A stretch of 64,000 nucleotides of DNA, from the NCBI RefSeq assembly GCF_023145695.1, contig NZ_JAJHVV010000002.1, forward strand, positions 372,001-436,000, read 5' to 3'. This document shows positions 18,402 to 28,611 of the stretch, piece after piece. The notes under the pieces are model-generated. The model saw only the letters and a list, made by a program, of their open reading frames with translations, was not told the origin of the DNA and did no database searches. A program made the translations under genes and the position numbers. The stretch's first letter is position 1. Each line of letters starts with the position of its first letter. This stretch comes from Vibrio amylolyticus (GTDB lineage Bacteria; Pseudomonadota; Gammaproteobacteria; Enterobacterales; Vibrionaceae).

Positions 18402-18801
18402 ATGTCTAAAATTATGACCAGACTTAACACAGTGACAACAAATTACTGTATTAGTGATGATGTTTTAAATTGTTAAAATACATGAATAGATTGGAATACC
18501 CAAAAGGGAGTATTTGGCTGTAATTTGTACAATTAATCGGAGATAAAGCGATATAGATCCCTTTACGATTCAAAACCTCCGAAATAATTACGCTATTCAA
18601 GTTATTGGTCATGGAATCAAGTTTCGAAAAAATGTTACACTAATGTACTTAGTAAAACTCATCACTGTCCTGTGATGAGCATATTAATTGGATGTTGCGA
18701 TTTTGGTGTTTAAAACATAACCAAAACCGGACACAAGTGTCGTGTCTTAAAGTTACGCAATTAAAAGAATCTTTTTCCCGATAAAAGTAGTGCAAGTGCG
18801 T
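18402..18801 (+). promoter_or_regulatory. nqr promoter and leader region
   Basis: A 400-base A+T-rich gap with no ORF on either strand that looks real. An extended -10, TGTTACACT at 18633-18641, would start a transcript near 18648. Ten bases later a perfect 8-bp hairpin (CTCATCAC / GTGATGAG, 18658-18665 with 18672-18679) would form close to the 5' end. A further weak inverted repeat GACAC...GTGTC lies at 18730-18746. No regulator site is recognised. Confidence 0.5.
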
Positions 18802-20142
18802 ATGATTACAATAAAAAAGGGTTTGGACCTGCCAATTGCAGGAGCTCCATCCCAGGTGATTAATGATGGTAAAGCCATCAGTAAAGTCGCCTTGCTTGGC
18901 GAAGAGTACGTTGGTATGCGTCCTACGATGCATGTTCGCGTAGGCGATGAAGTGAAGAAAGCTCAAGTTCTTTTTGAAGATAAGAAGAACCCAGGTGTTA
19001 AATTTACTTCACCAGCAAGTGGTAAAGTTATCGAAGTTAACCGTGGCGCAAAGCGTGTTCTACAATCCGTTGTGATTGAAGTAGCAGGTAATGAGCAGGT
19101 AACGTTTGATAAGTTTGAAGCCGATCAATTAGCAGGGTTAGGTCGCGAAGCGATCAAAACTCAACTGGTTGATTCTGGTCTTTGGACAGCTTTACGTACT
19201 CGACCGTTTAGCAAGGTTCCAGCAATCAAGTCCTCAACACAGGCTATCTTTGTAACTGCAATGGATACTAATCCTTTAGCGGCTCAGCCTGAGGTTATTA
19301 TCAATGAACAGCCTGATGCGTTTATTGCAGGTCTTGATATTCTTTCAAACCTGACAGATGGCAGCGTTTATGTTTGTAAGACAGGGGCGAGCCTTCCTCG
19401 TTCTTCTCAATCAAACGTCGCTGAGCATGTTTTCGATGGTCCACACCCTGCGGGGTTGGTGGGTACTCACATGCATCATCTTTTCCCAGTGAATCCTGAA
19501 AATGTGGCGTGGAGCATCAACTACCAAGACGTGATTGCGTTTGGTCAATTGTTCCTAACAGGTGAGCTATACACAGACCGTGTTGTTTCTTTAGCTGGCC
19601 CAGTGGTTAATAACCCACGTTTAGTTCGCACTGTTCTTGGTGCAAATATTCAAGATTTGGCTGATAACGAGTTAATCCCAGGAGAAGTTCGAGTGATTTC
19701 TGGCTCTGTTCTTACTGGTACTCACGCGACAGGTCCGCATGCTTACTTAGGACGTTATCACGTTCAAGTTTCTGCATTGCGTGAAGGGCGCGAGAAGGAA
19801 CTATTTGGTTGGGCAATGCCTGGCAAAAATAAGTTCTCAGTCACTCGTACATTCCTTGGTCACTTATTCAAAGGTCAGTTGTTCAATATGACAACAACGA
19901 CTAACGGTAGTGATCGTGCAATGGTACCTATCGGTAACTATGAAAAAGTATTACCACTTGATATGGAACCAACGTTGCTACTTCGTGACCTATGTGCAGG
20001 TGACATCGACAGCGCTCAGCGTCTCGGTGCTCTTGAACTAGATGAAGAAGATTTAGCATTGTGTACCTTTGTATGTCCAGGCAAGTATGAGTACGGTCAA
20101 CTGCTCCGTGAATGCCTAGATAAGATAGAGAAGGAAGGCTAA
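18802..20142 (+). CDS. nqrA: NqrA, Na+-translocating NADH:quinone reductase subunit A
   Basis: A peripheral cytoplasmic subunit of the six-subunit Na+-NQR, involved in quinone binding. The start [12 protein letters not shown] at 18802 gives 446 aa, equal to V. cholerae NqrA; the frame also offers a GTG 12 bases upstream. Conserved stretches include [47 protein letters not shown] and [11 protein letters not shown]. First gene of nqrABCDEF. Confidence 0.97.
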   Translation: MITIKKGLDLPIAGAPSQVINDGKAISKVALLGEEYVGMRPTMHVRVGDEVKKAQVLFEDKKNPGVKFTSPASGKVIEVNRGAKRVLQSVVIEVAGNEQVTFDKFEADQLAGLGREAIKTQLVDSGLWTALRTRPFSKVPAIKSSTQAIFVTAMDTNPLAAQPEVIINEQPDAFIAGLDILSNLTDGSVYVCKTGASLPRSSQSNVAEHVFDGPHPAGLVGTHMHHLFPVNPENVAWSINYQDVIAFGQLFLTGELYTDRVVSLAGPVVNNPRLVRTVLGANIQDLADNELIPGEVRVISGSVLTGTHATGPHAYLGRYHVQVSALREGREKELFGWAMPGKNKFSVTRTFLGHLFKGQLFNMTTTTNGSDRAMVPIGNYEKVLPLDMEPTLLLRDLCAGDIDSAQRLGALELDEEDLALCTFVCPGKYEYGQLLRECLDKIEKEG

Positions 20143-20146
20143 TCCC

Positions 20147-21391
20147 ATGCTTAAGAAGTTTATTGAAGACATCGAGCATCATTTTGAGCCTGGTGGAAAA
20201 CATGAGAAGTGGTTTGCGCTTTATGAAGCAGCAGCAACTCTGTTTTACACGCCTGGTCTAGTGACTAAACGTAGCTCGCATGTTCGTGATAGCGTTGATT
20301 TAAAACGTATCATGATTATGGTGTGGTTCGCCGTATTCCCAGCAATGTTCTGGGGTATGTACAACGCTGGTGGTCAAGCGATCGCAGCCCTTAACCATAT
20401 GTACTCTGGCGCTGAATTAGCGGCAGTGATCAGTGGTAACTGGCACTACTGGCTAACAGAATTGGTTGGCGGCACATTGGGTGCTGACGCTGGTTGGGGT
20501 AGCAAAATGCTGCTCGGAGCCACTTACTTCCTACCTATCTACGCAACGGTATTTATCGTTGGTGGTTTCTGGGAAGTTCTTTTCTGTATGGTACGTAAGC
20601 ATGAAGTCAATGAAGGTTTCTTTGTTACTTCTATCTTGTTCGCCCTTATCGTTCCACCAACACTTCCTTTATGGCAAGCGGCACTAGGTATTACCTTTGG
20701 TGTTGTTGTCGCTAAAGAAATCTTTGGTGGTACTGGCCGTAACTTCCTTAACCCTGCATTAGCGGGTCGTGCATTCCTATTTTTTGCATACCCAGCTCAA
20801 ATTTCAGGTGATGCTGTTTGGGTTGCCGCTGATGGCTTCTCAGGTGCAACTGCTCTGAGCCAATGGGCTCAAGGTGGCGAAGGTGCGTTAGTGAACATCG
20901 TAACTGGCGACACTATCACATGGATGGATGCATTCATTGGTAAGATGCCTGGTTCGATCGGTGAAGTGTCGACGTTAGCACTAATGATTGGTGCAGCGAT
21001 GATCGTATACATGGGTATAGCATCTTGGCGTATTATCGCTGGTGTTATGGTCGGTATGATTGCGATTTCTACACTATTCAACGTTATTGGCTCAGATACT
21101 AACGTTCTATTTAGCATGCCGTGGCACTGGCACCTAGTATTGGGTGGTTTCGCGTTTGGTATGTTCTTTATGGCAACGGATCCTGTATCCGCCTCATTTA
21201 CTGATAACGGTAAGTGGGCATACGGTATTTTGATTGGCGCAATGTGTGTAATGATTCGTGTTGTGAACCCTGCATACCCTGAAGGGATGATGCTGGCGAT
21301 TCTATTTGCGAACCTTTTTGCACCACTGTTCGACCATGTTGTTATTGAGAAGAACATTAAGCGGAGGCTAGCACGTTATGGCAAAAAATAA
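20147..21391 (+). CDS. nqrB: NqrB, membrane subunit with covalent FMN and quinone/Na+ path
   Basis: A 414-residue integral membrane subunit with about ten helices. The FMN-attachment motif SGAT is at residues 232-235 (GFSGATALS), Thr235 corresponding to Thr236 of V. cholerae. [19 protein letters not shown] and [15 protein letters not shown] are conserved. It starts 4 bases after nqrA and its end overlaps nqrC by 14 bases. Confidence 0.97.
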   Translation: MLKKFIEDIEHHFEPGGKHEKWFALYEAAATLFYTPGLVTKRSSHVRDSVDLKRIMIMVWFAVFPAMFWGMYNAGGQAIAALNHMYSGAELAAVISGNWHYWLTELVGGTLGADAGWGSKMLLGATYFLPIYATVFIVGGFWEVLFCMVRKHEVNEGFFVTSILFALIVPPTLPLWQAALGITFGVVVAKEIFGGTGRNFLNPALAGRAFLFFAYPAQISGDAVWVAADGFSGATALSQWAQGGEGALVNIVTGDTITWMDAFIGKMPGSIGEVSTLALMIGAAMIVYMGIASWRIIAGVMVGMIAISTLFNVIGSDTNVLFSMPWHWHLVLGGFAFGMFFMATDPVSASFTDNGKWAYGILIGAMCVMIRVVNPAYPEGMMLAILFANLFAPLFDHVVIEKNIKRRLARYGKK

Positions 21392-22145
21392 CGATAGCAT
21401 TAAAAATACGCTGTTCGTTGTTATCGCATTGAGCCTAGTGTGCTCAATCATCGTATCTTCAGCAGCTGTGGGCCTTCGCTCTAAGCAAGAAGCTAACGCT
21501 GTGCTTGATAAGCAGAGTAAGATTGTTGAAGTTGCGGGTATCAGTGAACAAGGTCAAATTCCTGAGCTATTTGCTAAGTACATCGAACCTCGTTTGGTTG
21601 ATTTTGAAACAGGCGACTTCATTGAAGGCGACGCTTCAGATTACGATCAACGTCAAGCAGCTAAAGATCCAGAGCAGTCTATTCGACTAACTTCTACGCA
21701 AGACGAAGCTAAAATTCTTCGCCGTGCGAATACTGGTGTTGTGTATCTTGTAAAAGAAGGCGACGCAGTATCAAAAGTTATCTTACCAGTTCACGGTAAT
21801 GGCTTATGGTCAATGATGTACGCATTTGTTGCTGTTGAAACTGACGGGAATACTGTTGCAGGTATTACTTACTACGAGCAAGGTGAAACTCCTGGACTTG
21901 GTGGTGAAGTTGAAAACCCAGTATGGCGTTCAAAGTTTGTCGGTAAGAAGTTATTTGACTCTAATGACAAACCAGCGCTTGTTGTTGTAAAAGGCGGTGC
22001 TCCTGAAGGGTCAGAGCATGGCGTTGACGGCTTATCTGGTGCAACGTTGACTGCAAATGGTGTTCAAAACACGTTTGATTTCTGGTTAGGCGATATGGGC
22101 TTTGGACCATTCTTAGCTAATGTACGTGATGGAGGCTTGAACTAA
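21378..22145 (+). CDS. nqrC: NqrC, membrane-anchored FMN-binding subunit
   Basis: A 255-residue protein with one N-terminal membrane helix ([21 protein letters not shown]) and a periplasmic FMN-binding domain. The flavinylation motif DGLSGATLT places the acceptor Thr at residue 223, equivalent to V. cholerae Thr225. It also has the conserved [13 protein letters not shown]. The start codon lies inside nqrB; the stop overlaps nqrD by one base. Confidence 0.97.
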   Translation: MAKNNDSIKNTLFVVIALSLVCSIIVSSAAVGLRSKQEANAVLDKQSKIVEVAGISEQGQIPELFAKYIEPRLVDFETGDFIEGDASDYDQRQAAKDPEQSIRLTSTQDEAKILRRANTGVVYLVKEGDAVSKVILPVHGNGLWSMMYAFVAVETDGNTVAGITYYEQGETPGLGGEVENPVWRSKFVGKKLFDSNDKPALVVVKGGAPEGSEHGVDGLSGATLTANGVQNTFDFWLGDMGFGPFLANVRDGGLN

Positions 22146-22777
22146 TGTCAAATACTAAAGACATGCAAAAGCATCTGGTTGAGCCGATCTTACAGAACAA
22201 CCCAATTGCCCTTCAGGTGCTTGGTGTTTGTTCTGCATTAGCGGTAACGACAAAGCTTGAAACAGCATTTGTTATGACACTGGCGGTTATCTTTGTAACG
22301 GCTATGTCTAACTTCTTTGTTTCGGCAATTCGTAACCACATTCCTAACAGTGTTCGTATCATCGTCCAAATGGCAATTATCGCTTCACTGGTAATCGTTG
22401 TTGATGAAGTACTAAAAGCGTACTTATACGACATCTCTAAGCAGCTATCTGTATTCGTAGCCCTAATCATTACTAACTGTATTGTAATGGGTCGTGCGGA
22501 AGCATACGCAATGAAATCGAAGCCTTTACCAGCTCTTATTGACGGTATTGGTAACGGTCTAGGCTATGGCTTCGTGCTGATTACAGTCGCATTTTTCCGT
22601 GAGCTATTTGGTAGCGGTAAATTGTTTGGATTAGAAGTGCTACCACTGGTAAGTAATGGTGGTTGGTATCAGCCAAACGGCATGATGCTACTAGCACCTT
22701 CAGCATTCTTCCTGATTGGTTTTATGATTTGGGCTATCCGTATCATTCGACCTGATCAAATAGAAGCGAAGGAGTAA
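22145..22777 (+). CDS. nqrD: NqrD, membrane subunit contributing the intramembrane iron site
   Basis: A 210-residue hydrophobic protein with six helices, homologous to NqrE. Cys29 ([10 protein letters not shown]) and Cys112 ([12 protein letters not shown]) match the V. cholerae residues that share an Fe centre with NqrE. Tightly linked to nqrC (TAATG-type overlap) and separated from nqrE by 7 bases. Confidence 0.97.
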   Translation: MSNTKDMQKHLVEPILQNNPIALQVLGVCSALAVTTKLETAFVMTLAVIFVTAMSNFFVSAIRNHIPNSVRIIVQMAIIASLVIVVDEVLKAYLYDISKQLSVFVALIITNCIVMGRAEAYAMKSKPLPALIDGIGNGLGYGFVLITVAFFRELFGSGKLFGLEVLPLVSNGGWYQPNGMMLLAPSAFFLIGFMIWAIRIIRPDQIEAKE

Positions 22778-22784
22778 GGACGTT

Positions 22785-23381
22785 ATGGAACATTATATTA
22801 GTTTGCTTGTTAAATCGATTTTCATCGAAAACTTAGCACTGTCGTTCTTCCTAGGTATGTGTACTTTCTTGGCTGTATCTAAGAAAGTTAAAACCTCTTT
22901 TGGTCTAGGTGTTGCAGTTGTTGTGGTACTAACCATCGCAGTTCCTGTAAACAACCTACTTTACAACCTAGTTCTAAGAGACAGCGCTCTTGTTGCTGGT
23001 GTGGATCTGAGTTTCCTAAGCTTTATCACCTTTATCGGTGTTATCGCAGCGTTGGTACAGATTCTAGAAATGATACTCGATCGTTTCTTCCCTCCTCTGT
23101 ATAACGCTCTGGGAATATTCCTGCCGCTGATCACAGTAAACTGTGCAATCTTCGGTGGTGTATCGTTCATGGTTCAGCGTGATTACAACTTTGCTGAATC
23201 TGTAGTTTACGGCTTCGGTTCTGGTGTTGGTTGGATGTTAGCTATCGTTGCGTTAGCGGGTATCCGTGAGAAGATGAAGTACTCAGACGTACCTCCAGGT
23301 CTACGTGGTTTAGGTATTACCTTTATCTCGGTAGGTTTGATGGCGCTAGGCTTTATGTCTTTCTCTGGTGTTCAACTGTAA
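22785..23381 (+). CDS. nqrE: NqrE, membrane subunit paired with NqrD
   Basis: A 198-residue six-helix protein, inverted-topology partner of NqrD. Cys26 ([10 protein letters not shown]) and Cys120 ([11 protein letters not shown]) complete the four-Cys iron ligand set. AAGGA lies just upstream of the start. The nqrF gene follows after 35 bases. Confidence 0.97.
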   Translation: MEHYISLLVKSIFIENLALSFFLGMCTFLAVSKKVKTSFGLGVAVVVVLTIAVPVNNLLYNLVLRDSALVAGVDLSFLSFITFIGVIAALVQILEMILDRFFPPLYNALGIFLPLITVNCAIFGGVSFMVQRDYNFAESVVYGFGSGVGWMLAIVALAGIREKMKYSDVPPGLRGLGITFISVGLMALGFMSFSGVQL

Positions 23382-23416
23382 GTCGGGTAAACGACACAAT
23401 TTTAAAGGAATAGTCA

Positions 23417-24643
23417 ATGCAAGTTATTATCCTTGGTGTAGTGATGTTTACCCTGATTGTATTAGCTTTGGTTTTAATCATTTTATTTGCCAAATCGAAG
23501 CTAGTACCAACAGGTGACGTAACTATTTCCGTTAATGGAGATCCAGAGAAGAGCTTTATTACTTCTCCAGGTGACAAATTATTAGGCGCAATGGCAGGTT
23601 CGGGGATCTTTGTATCTTCAGCTTGTGGTGGCGGTGGCTCATGTGGTCAGTGTCGCGTAAAAGTGAAAGCTGGTGGTGGTGATATTCTACCAACAGAACT
23701 TGATCACATCTCTAAAGGTGAAGCCCGTGAAGGCGAGCGTTTAGCGTGTCAAGTTGCAGTGAAAACTGACATGGACATTGAGCTTCCTGAAGAGATCTTT
23801 GGTGTTAAAAAGTGGGAATGTGAAGTTCTTACTAATGACAATGAAGCCACTTTCATCAAAGAATTGGTACTTAAGATTCCAGATGGTGAAGAAGTTCCAT
23901 TCCGTGCTGGTGGTTATATTCAGATTGAAGCTGAACCGCATCACATTAAATACGCTGATTTCGATATTCCTGAAGAGTATCGTGGTGACTGGGACAAATT
24001 TAACCTGTTCCGTTACGAGTCAATCGTAAAAGAGCCGTCAATCCGTGCATACTCTATGGCTTCATATCCAGAAGAGGAAGGCTTAATTAAGCTGAACGTA
24101 CGTGTTGCTACGCCTCCACCAAACAATCCAGACGTGCCACCAGGTGTGATGTCATCATACATTTGGTCTCTTAAGCCTGGTGATAAATGTACAATCTCTG
24201 GTCCATTTGGTGAGTTCTTCGCTAAAGAGACTGACAACGAGATGGTATTTATCGGTGGTGGTGCAGGTATGGCGCCTATGCGTTCACATATCTTTGATCA
24301 GCTTCTACGTTTGCAGTCTAAGCGTAAGATGTCTTACTGGTATGGTGCTCGTTCTAAGCGTGAAATGTTCTACATTGAAGATTTCGATAAGCTACAAGCT
24401 GAGAACGACAACTTCGTATGGCACTGTGCTCTCTCTGATCCGTTACCAGAAGATAACTGGGATGGTTACACTGGCTTCATTCACAATGTAATTTACGAAA
24501 ATTACTTGAAAGATCATGAAGCGCCAGAAGATTGTGAGTACTACATGTGTGGTCCACCTATGATGAATGCGGCTGTTATCGGCATGCTTAAAGATCTAGG
24601 TGTTGAGGATGAAAACATCCTACTTGATGACTTCGGTGGTTAA
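23417..24643 (+). CDS. nqrF: NqrF, NADH-oxidising subunit with 2Fe-2S and FAD
   Basis: The entry point for electrons. One N-terminal membrane helix (residues 3-25), then a ferredoxin domain with Cys70, Cys76, Cys79 ([11 protein letters not shown]) and Cys111 (RLACQVAV), an FAD domain ([11 protein letters not shown]), and an NADH domain ([19 protein letters not shown]) ending in DDFGG. Length 408 is standard. A strong terminator follows, which separates apbE and nqrM partly from the structural genes. Confidence 0.97.
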   Translation: MQVIILGVVMFTLIVLALVLIILFAKSKLVPTGDVTISVNGDPEKSFITSPGDKLLGAMAGSGIFVSSACGGGGSCGQCRVKVKAGGGDILPTELDHISKGEAREGERLACQVAVKTDMDIELPEEIFGVKKWECEVLTNDNEATFIKELVLKIPDGEEVPFRAGGYIQIEAEPHHIKYADFDIPEEYRGDWDKFNLFRYESIVKEPSIRAYSMASYPEEEGLIKLNVRVATPPPNNPDVPPGVMSSYIWSLKPGDKCTISGPFGEFFAKETDNEMVFIGGGAGMAPMRSHIFDQLLRLQSKRKMSYWYGARSKREMFYIEDFDKLQAENDNFVWHCALSDPLPEDNWDGYTGFIHNVIYENYLKDHEAPEDCEYYMCGPPMMNAAVIGMLKDLGVEDENILLDDFGG

Positions 24644-24660
24644 TCTCTCCTAAGTGACTG

Positions 24661-24699
24661 AATAATGGCTGGCTCTTTTGAGTCGGCCATTATTTTTTG
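24661..24699 (+). terminator. terminator after nqrF
   Basis: A 15-bp stem (24661-24675 with 24680-24694, two G-U pairs) with TTTT loop, followed by six T residues. Confidence 0.9.
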
Positions 24700-24807
24700 T
24701 ATTTAGCGACATTAGAGTCTTTAGAGAAAAGTGTGTGAATATCGCCTGCTTTTTTCTATTCGCTTTTAAACTCATTTATCATTTCAATTATTAACAGGAG
24801 TAAACAG

Positions 24808-25815
24808 GTGAAGTATTGGCTTGTTGCGTTAGCTTCGTTATTTGTCCTTTCAGGTTGTGAAAAACCGACAGAGCAAATTCATATTAGTGGTCCAACTATG
24901 GGGACTACTTACAATATTAAGTATATTAATTCAGACTCGTTATTGAATGCGGGTGAGATTCAAAAAGAAGTCGACCGCTTACTTGAGGAAGTGAATGATC
25001 AAATGTCGACTTATCGCAAAGACTCTGAGTTAAGTCGTTTCAATCAGTATAAAGGTAACGAACCTTTCGAAGTCTCAGTTGAGACTGCCTTAGTCGTTAA
25101 AGAAGCAATACGCTTGAATCAACTGACTCAAGGTGCTCTAGATGTCACTGTTGGTCCATTGGTTAACCTTTGGGGGTTTGGTCCAGAAGCTCGTCCTGAG
25201 ACAGTACCAACTGATGAAGAGCTATTGGCGCGTAAACAGAAGGTAGGTATTCAATACCTTAGTGCTACGTCCAATACGATCAGTAAAACGTTACCTTCAC
25301 TTTACGTTGATCTATCGACCATTGCTAAAGGTTGGGGCGTTGATGTGGTGGCTGAGTATATGAACTCGCTTGGTGCGGAAAACTATATGGTTGAAATCGG
25401 TGGTGAAATGCGATTGAAAGGCCATAACCGAGAAGGTGTTCGTTGGAGAATTGCTATCGAAAAGCCAAGTGTTGAAGAGCGTACGGTTCAGCTTGTTGTT
25501 GAACCAGGTGATATGGCGATCGCGACCTCTGGTGATTATCGTAATTACTTTGAAACGGATGGTGTTCGCTACTCTCATATTATCAATCCTAAAACGGGTA
25601 AACCAATCGATAATAAAGTGGTTTCCGTCACTGTGATCGACCCATCTTCAATGACGGCAGATGGTTTGGCTACGGGTCTTATGGTATTAGGCGAAGAGAT
25701 AGCAATGGACATTGCTGAAGAGCATAATATTCCGGCCTATATGATTATTAAAACCTCGACTGGTTTTGAAGAGTTTACATCGTCTTCGTTTGAGTCATAC
25801 TTAAAGCGAAATTAA
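24808..25815 (+). CDS. apbE: ApbE, FAD:protein FMN transferase (lipoprotein)
   Basis: ApbE cleaves FAD and attaches FMN through a phosphoester to the Thr of SGAT-type motifs, here the Thr residues of NqrB and NqrC. GTG start with CAGGAG 7 bases upstream. Lipobox LSGC puts Cys at residue 17, so it acts on the periplasmic side. Family motifs: GPTMGTTYNIKY, LSTIAKGWGVD, VEIGGEMR, TSGDYRNYF, HIINPKTGKP, ADGLATGLMVLG. Length 335. Position directly after nqrF is conserved in vibrios. Confidence 0.95.
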   Translation: MKYWLVALASLFVLSGCEKPTEQIHISGPTMGTTYNIKYINSDSLLNAGEIQKEVDRLLEEVNDQMSTYRKDSELSRFNQYKGNEPFEVSVETALVVKEAIRLNQLTQGALDVTVGPLVNLWGFGPEARPETVPTDEELLARKQKVGIQYLSATSNTISKTLPSLYVDLSTIAKGWGVDVVAEYMNSLGAENYMVEIGGEMRLKGHNREGVRWRIAIEKPSVEERTVQLVVEPGDMAIATSGDYRNYFETDGVRYSHIINPKTGKPIDNKVVSVTVIDPSSMTADGLATGLMVLGEEIAMDIAEEHNIPAYMIIKTSTGFEEFTSSSFESYLKRN

Positions 25816-25847
25816 TCATTTTGTATTCGGTATGAGCTACCGATAAA

Positions 25848-25863
25848 GGGGCAAACAAGCCCC
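25848..25863 (+). other. hairpin between apbE and nqrM
   Basis: GGGGC / GCCCC with a 6-base loop and no T run. It may affect mRNA processing or stability between the two genes. Confidence 0.45.
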
Positions 25864-25903
25864 CAATGAATAGAATAAAACTAACTATAGTGAGCAAGTG
25901 ACA

Positions 25904-26137
25904 ATGAGTGAATTTTTAGTGACTTTTGCTGTGTTCTTGGCAGTGTTCGCAGCAATGGCCGTTGGTTACATTTTTCAGCGTAAGGTTGTAAAAGGCAGTT
26001 GTGGCGGGTTAGATGCTATGGGTATCGATAAGGTGTGTAGTTGTCCTGAACCTTGTGATGCACGTAAGAAAAGAGAAGAACGTGCGGCGATTAGAGCAGA
26101 AAAGCTTGCAGCATGGGAAAAAGATAGAATTGCATAA
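25904..26137 (+). CDS. nqrM: NqrM, Na+-NQR maturation protein
   Basis: A 77-residue protein with one membrane helix (VTFAVFLAVFAAMAVGYI) and a Cys-rich soluble part: CGGLDAMGIDKVCSCPEPC supplies four Cys residues. NqrM (DUF539) is needed for Na+-NQR assembly, probably to place the iron in NqrD/NqrE. ATG at 25904 is preferred; an in-frame GTG lies 6 bases earlier. It has its own terminator. Confidence 0.93.
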   Translation: MSEFLVTFAVFLAVFAAMAVGYIFQRKVVKGSCGGLDAMGIDKVCSCPEPCDARKKREERAAIRAEKLAAWEKDRIA

Positions 26138-26157
26138 GCCCTATATTTATTGAGCAG

Positions 26158-26187
26158 AAAGCCCACTTGAAGTGGGCTTTCTTATTT
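26158..26187 (+). terminator. terminator after nqrM
   Basis: AAAGCCCAC / GTGGGCTTT stem with 5-base loop followed by CTTATTT. It lies between convergent genes and may also slow the minus-strand regulator transcript. Confidence 0.85.
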
Positions 26188-26195
26188 GTGTTGGG

Positions 26196-27422
26196 CTATT
26201 GAGAGACTATTTGGTTTCTTCCCCCTTCCTTCGCCTGATAAAGTCTGTCGTCGGCAAGTTTAATCTGGGAATCTAAATCGGCTTCAATATTGGAAACCCC
26301 AATGCTGACCGTAATGGATATCTCAGTTTCCAAATGAGGAATGATGGTATTTTCTATACGAACTCTCATGTGTTCTAAACGCGTTAAGAATTCATCGGTT
26401 GGGTTGTTTGATTGAATACAGAACTCCTCTCCACCAAATCGAACAACGACATCGTCTGAGAAGTAGATCTTTAGGATATGCGACAGCGTGATAAGTGCTG
26501 CATCTCCACCATCATGTCCGTAGTTGTCGTTGACCTTTTTGAAAAAGTCGATGTCCAACATCGCGATATTTTGCTGAACGACCTGATTGTCTAAATGGTG
26601 AAACAAATAACGACGATTCCACAAGCCTGTTAATGCGTCTTGGTTCGCCATTCGATACAGGTTGCTGTTTGCCTCTTTCATGTCGAGTATTTGGTGAACG
26701 CGGCAGAAAAATTCTTCTTGATTAAAGGGTTTATGAAGGAAGTCATTGGCGCCAGCTTTCAGATAACGAGCAGTCATCGTTCGATCGTCACTGCCAGAAA
26801 GGCCGAGAATCGCAAGGTCATTTTTATCGTATTTAGTCCTAATTTCCCGAATCATGGATATACCATCCTTAATAGGCATATCATGATCAGTAATGACGAA
26901 TGTTACATCCGAGTCTTTTTCTAAAATATCGATGGCTTGTTGCCCATCTTCAGCTTGAATGACGGTAATATATTGATCTTCAAGAAGCTGACTAATATGT
27001 TTACGTACAACCATTGAGTCATCGACAACTAACGCTTTATGTTCTTTATTGTTTGTTAATCTTTTCACCAAGGGGAGTAGGTAAGAAACTGAGGCCATGC
27101 TGTCTTTTAAGATATAATCTAATACACCTTTCGCGATGACTTTTTCTCGAATCTCTTCTTGGAACATTGCCGTTAGAACGATCGCTTTGTAATTGTGTTT
27201 TAGAACGATATCAACAATTTCGCCATCCTGACCATCAGGAAGGCAATAATCGAGTACAGCACACAAGAAATCATGTTTCTCCGCGAGTATTATCTCGGCT
27301 TCTTTAATTGATTCAGCGGTATAGACCTCATACCCGGCATCACTGAGCAGTGAATGCAAGTAATTGCGAAACGCACGGCTATCTTCAACAATAAGTATTC
27401 TCTTACTCAATGAAAGCTCCAT
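26196..27422 (-). CDS. response regulator with two receiver domains and a GGDEF domain
   Basis: A 408-residue diguanylate cyclase with PleD-like order: REC1 (about 7-120; ILIVEDS, LDYCLPDGQDG, with the phospho-Asp in that segment), REC2 (about 130-245; ALVVDDS, TDHDMPIKDG, HKPFN) and GGDEF (about 260-408; NQDALTGLWNRR, DIDFFKKVND, active site RFGGEEF). The autoinhibitory RxxD I-site position just upstream reads FSDD, so product inhibition at that site may be lost. No partner histidine kinase is adjacent. It is divergent from dinB. Confidence 0.92.
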   Translation of the reverse strand: MELSLSKRILIVEDSRAFRNYLHSLLSDAGYEVYTAESIKEAEIILAEKHDFLCAVLDYCLPDGQDGEIVDIVLKHNYKAIVLTAMFQEEIREKVIAKGVLDYILKDSMASVSYLLPLVKRLTNNKEHKALVVDDSMVVRKHISQLLEDQYITVIQAEDGQQAIDILEKDSDVTFVITDHDMPIKDGISMIREIRTKYDKNDLAILGLSGSDDRTMTARYLKAGANDFLHKPFNQEEFFCRVHQILDMKEANSNLYRMANQDALTGLWNRRYLFHHLDNQVVQQNIAMLDIDFFKKVNDNYGHDGGDAALITLSHILKIYFSDDVVVRFGGEEFCIQSNNPTDEFLTRLEHMRVRIENTIIPHLETEISITVSIGVSNIEADLDSQIKLADDRLYQAKEGGRNQIVSQ

Positions 27423-27514
27423 CTTTTTTAACTCTTAATTAATAATAAACAACAATTGACACATAGCTAACTATTTTTATTGATAACTAGAATGAATCTT
27501 ATGTTTTTAATATA

Positions 27515-27530
27515 CTGTTCTTTTATACAG
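27515..27530. promoter_or_regulatory. LexA (SOS) box upstream of dinB
   Basis: CTGT-TCTTTTAT-ACAG, a perfect CTGT/ACAG frame with 8-base A+T-rich spacer, 17 bases before the dinB start. It lies in the divergent gap shared with the GGDEF regulator. Confidence 0.88.
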
Positions 27531-27546
27531 TTGTAGTGGTGGCCAA

Positions 27547-28611
27547 ATGGATGGTCTGGTGAGAAAAATCATTCATATCGATATGGATTGCTTTTACGCG
27601 GCGGTTGAGATGCGTGATAACCCTCATTATCGTGGGCGTCCGTTAGCGGTTGGAGGGAGTGAGAAGCAGCGTGGAGTATTGAGTACCTGCAATTATGAAG
27701 CTAGAAAGTTTGGTATTCATAGTGCGATGCCAACAGCAAGGGCTCTAAAGCTTTGCCCTGAATTACTTGTCGTTCCTGGTCGAATGGAGGTATACAAAGA
27801 AGTGTCGATTCATATTAGAGAGATCTTTTCACGTTATACCTCTCTTATAGAGCCTCTATCGCTTGATGAAGCGTATTTAGATGTCTCTGACAGTACTTTG
27901 TGTAAAGGCTCTGCGACGTTGATTGCACAAGCTATCAGAGATGATATCTGGCGTGAGTTACACCTCACTGCGTCGGCAGGTGTTGCTCCGATTAAATTTC
28001 TTGCGAAAGTGGCGTCCGACTTGAATAAACCTAATGGTCAGTGTGTCATCCCGCCTAATCAAGTTCAGGAAGTGATTGATGGGCTTTCATTGGGTAAATT
28101 ACCTGGTGTAGGTAAGGTGACGTTGGAGCGGTTAAATCAAGCGGGCTACTTTTATTGCCGGGATATTAGAGCCAGTAACTATCGAGAAATATTGGAAACT
28201 TTTGGGCGCTTAGGTGACTCTCTTTGGAAAAGAAGCCACGGTATTGATGATCGAGAAATTGTGGTTGAGCGTGAAAGAAAAAGCGTTGGGGTAGAGCGTA
28301 CCTTCAGTGAAAATATTCAATCTTATGATGAGTGCTGGCAAGTGATAGAACAACGCCTCTTTCCTGAGCTAGAAAGAAGGCTAGAAAAAGCGCAGCCGAA
28401 TAAGCTTATCATCAAGCAAGGAATCAAGTTGAAGTTTGCGGACTTCCAACAAACAACAATTGAACACATTCAGCATCAGCTAGAGCTTGATGATTTTAAA
28501 GGGCTACTGCAGGATATTCTCAAAAGACAAAAAGGTCGTGAGATACGCTTATTAGGGCTTAGTGTGATCCTTAAGCCCGAAATAGAAACCAAGCAGCTTA
28601 GCTTTTTCTAA
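27547..28611 (+). CDS. dinB: DinB, DNA polymerase IV (Y family)
   Basis: A translesion polymerase induced in the SOS response. Catalytic residues are in IIHIDMDCFYA (Asp12) and SLDEAYLDVS (adjacent Asp-Glu); the helix-hairpin-helix LPGVGKVTLERL and the little-finger domain follow. The C-terminus QLSFF is a beta-clamp binding motif. Length 354. ATG at 27547 chosen; a GTG 12 bases later would match the E. coli N-terminus. It overlaps the convergent recQ-like gene by 14 bases. Confidence 0.96.
   Translation: MDGLVRKIIHIDMDCFYAAVEMRDNPHYRGRPLAVGGSEKQRGVLSTCNYEARKFGIHSAMPTARALKLCPELLVVPGRMEVYKEVSIHIREIFSRYTSLIEPLSLDEAYLDVSDSTLCKGSATLIAQAIRDDIWRELHLTASAGVAPIKFLAKVASDLNKPNGQCVIPPNQVQEVIDGLSLGKLPGVGKVTLERLNQAGYFYCRDIRASNYREILETFGRLGDSLWKRSHGIDDREIVVERERKSVGVERTFSENIQSYDECWQVIEQRLFPELERRLEKAQPNKLIIKQGIKLKFADFQQTTIEHIQHQLELDDFKGLLQDILKRQKGREIRLLGLSVILKPEIETKQLSFF

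Noticed and set aside
20869..21357. 162-codon minus-strand ORF inside nqrB
   Set aside because: Antisense shadow of a conserved membrane protein gene; composition mirrors the nqrB codons.
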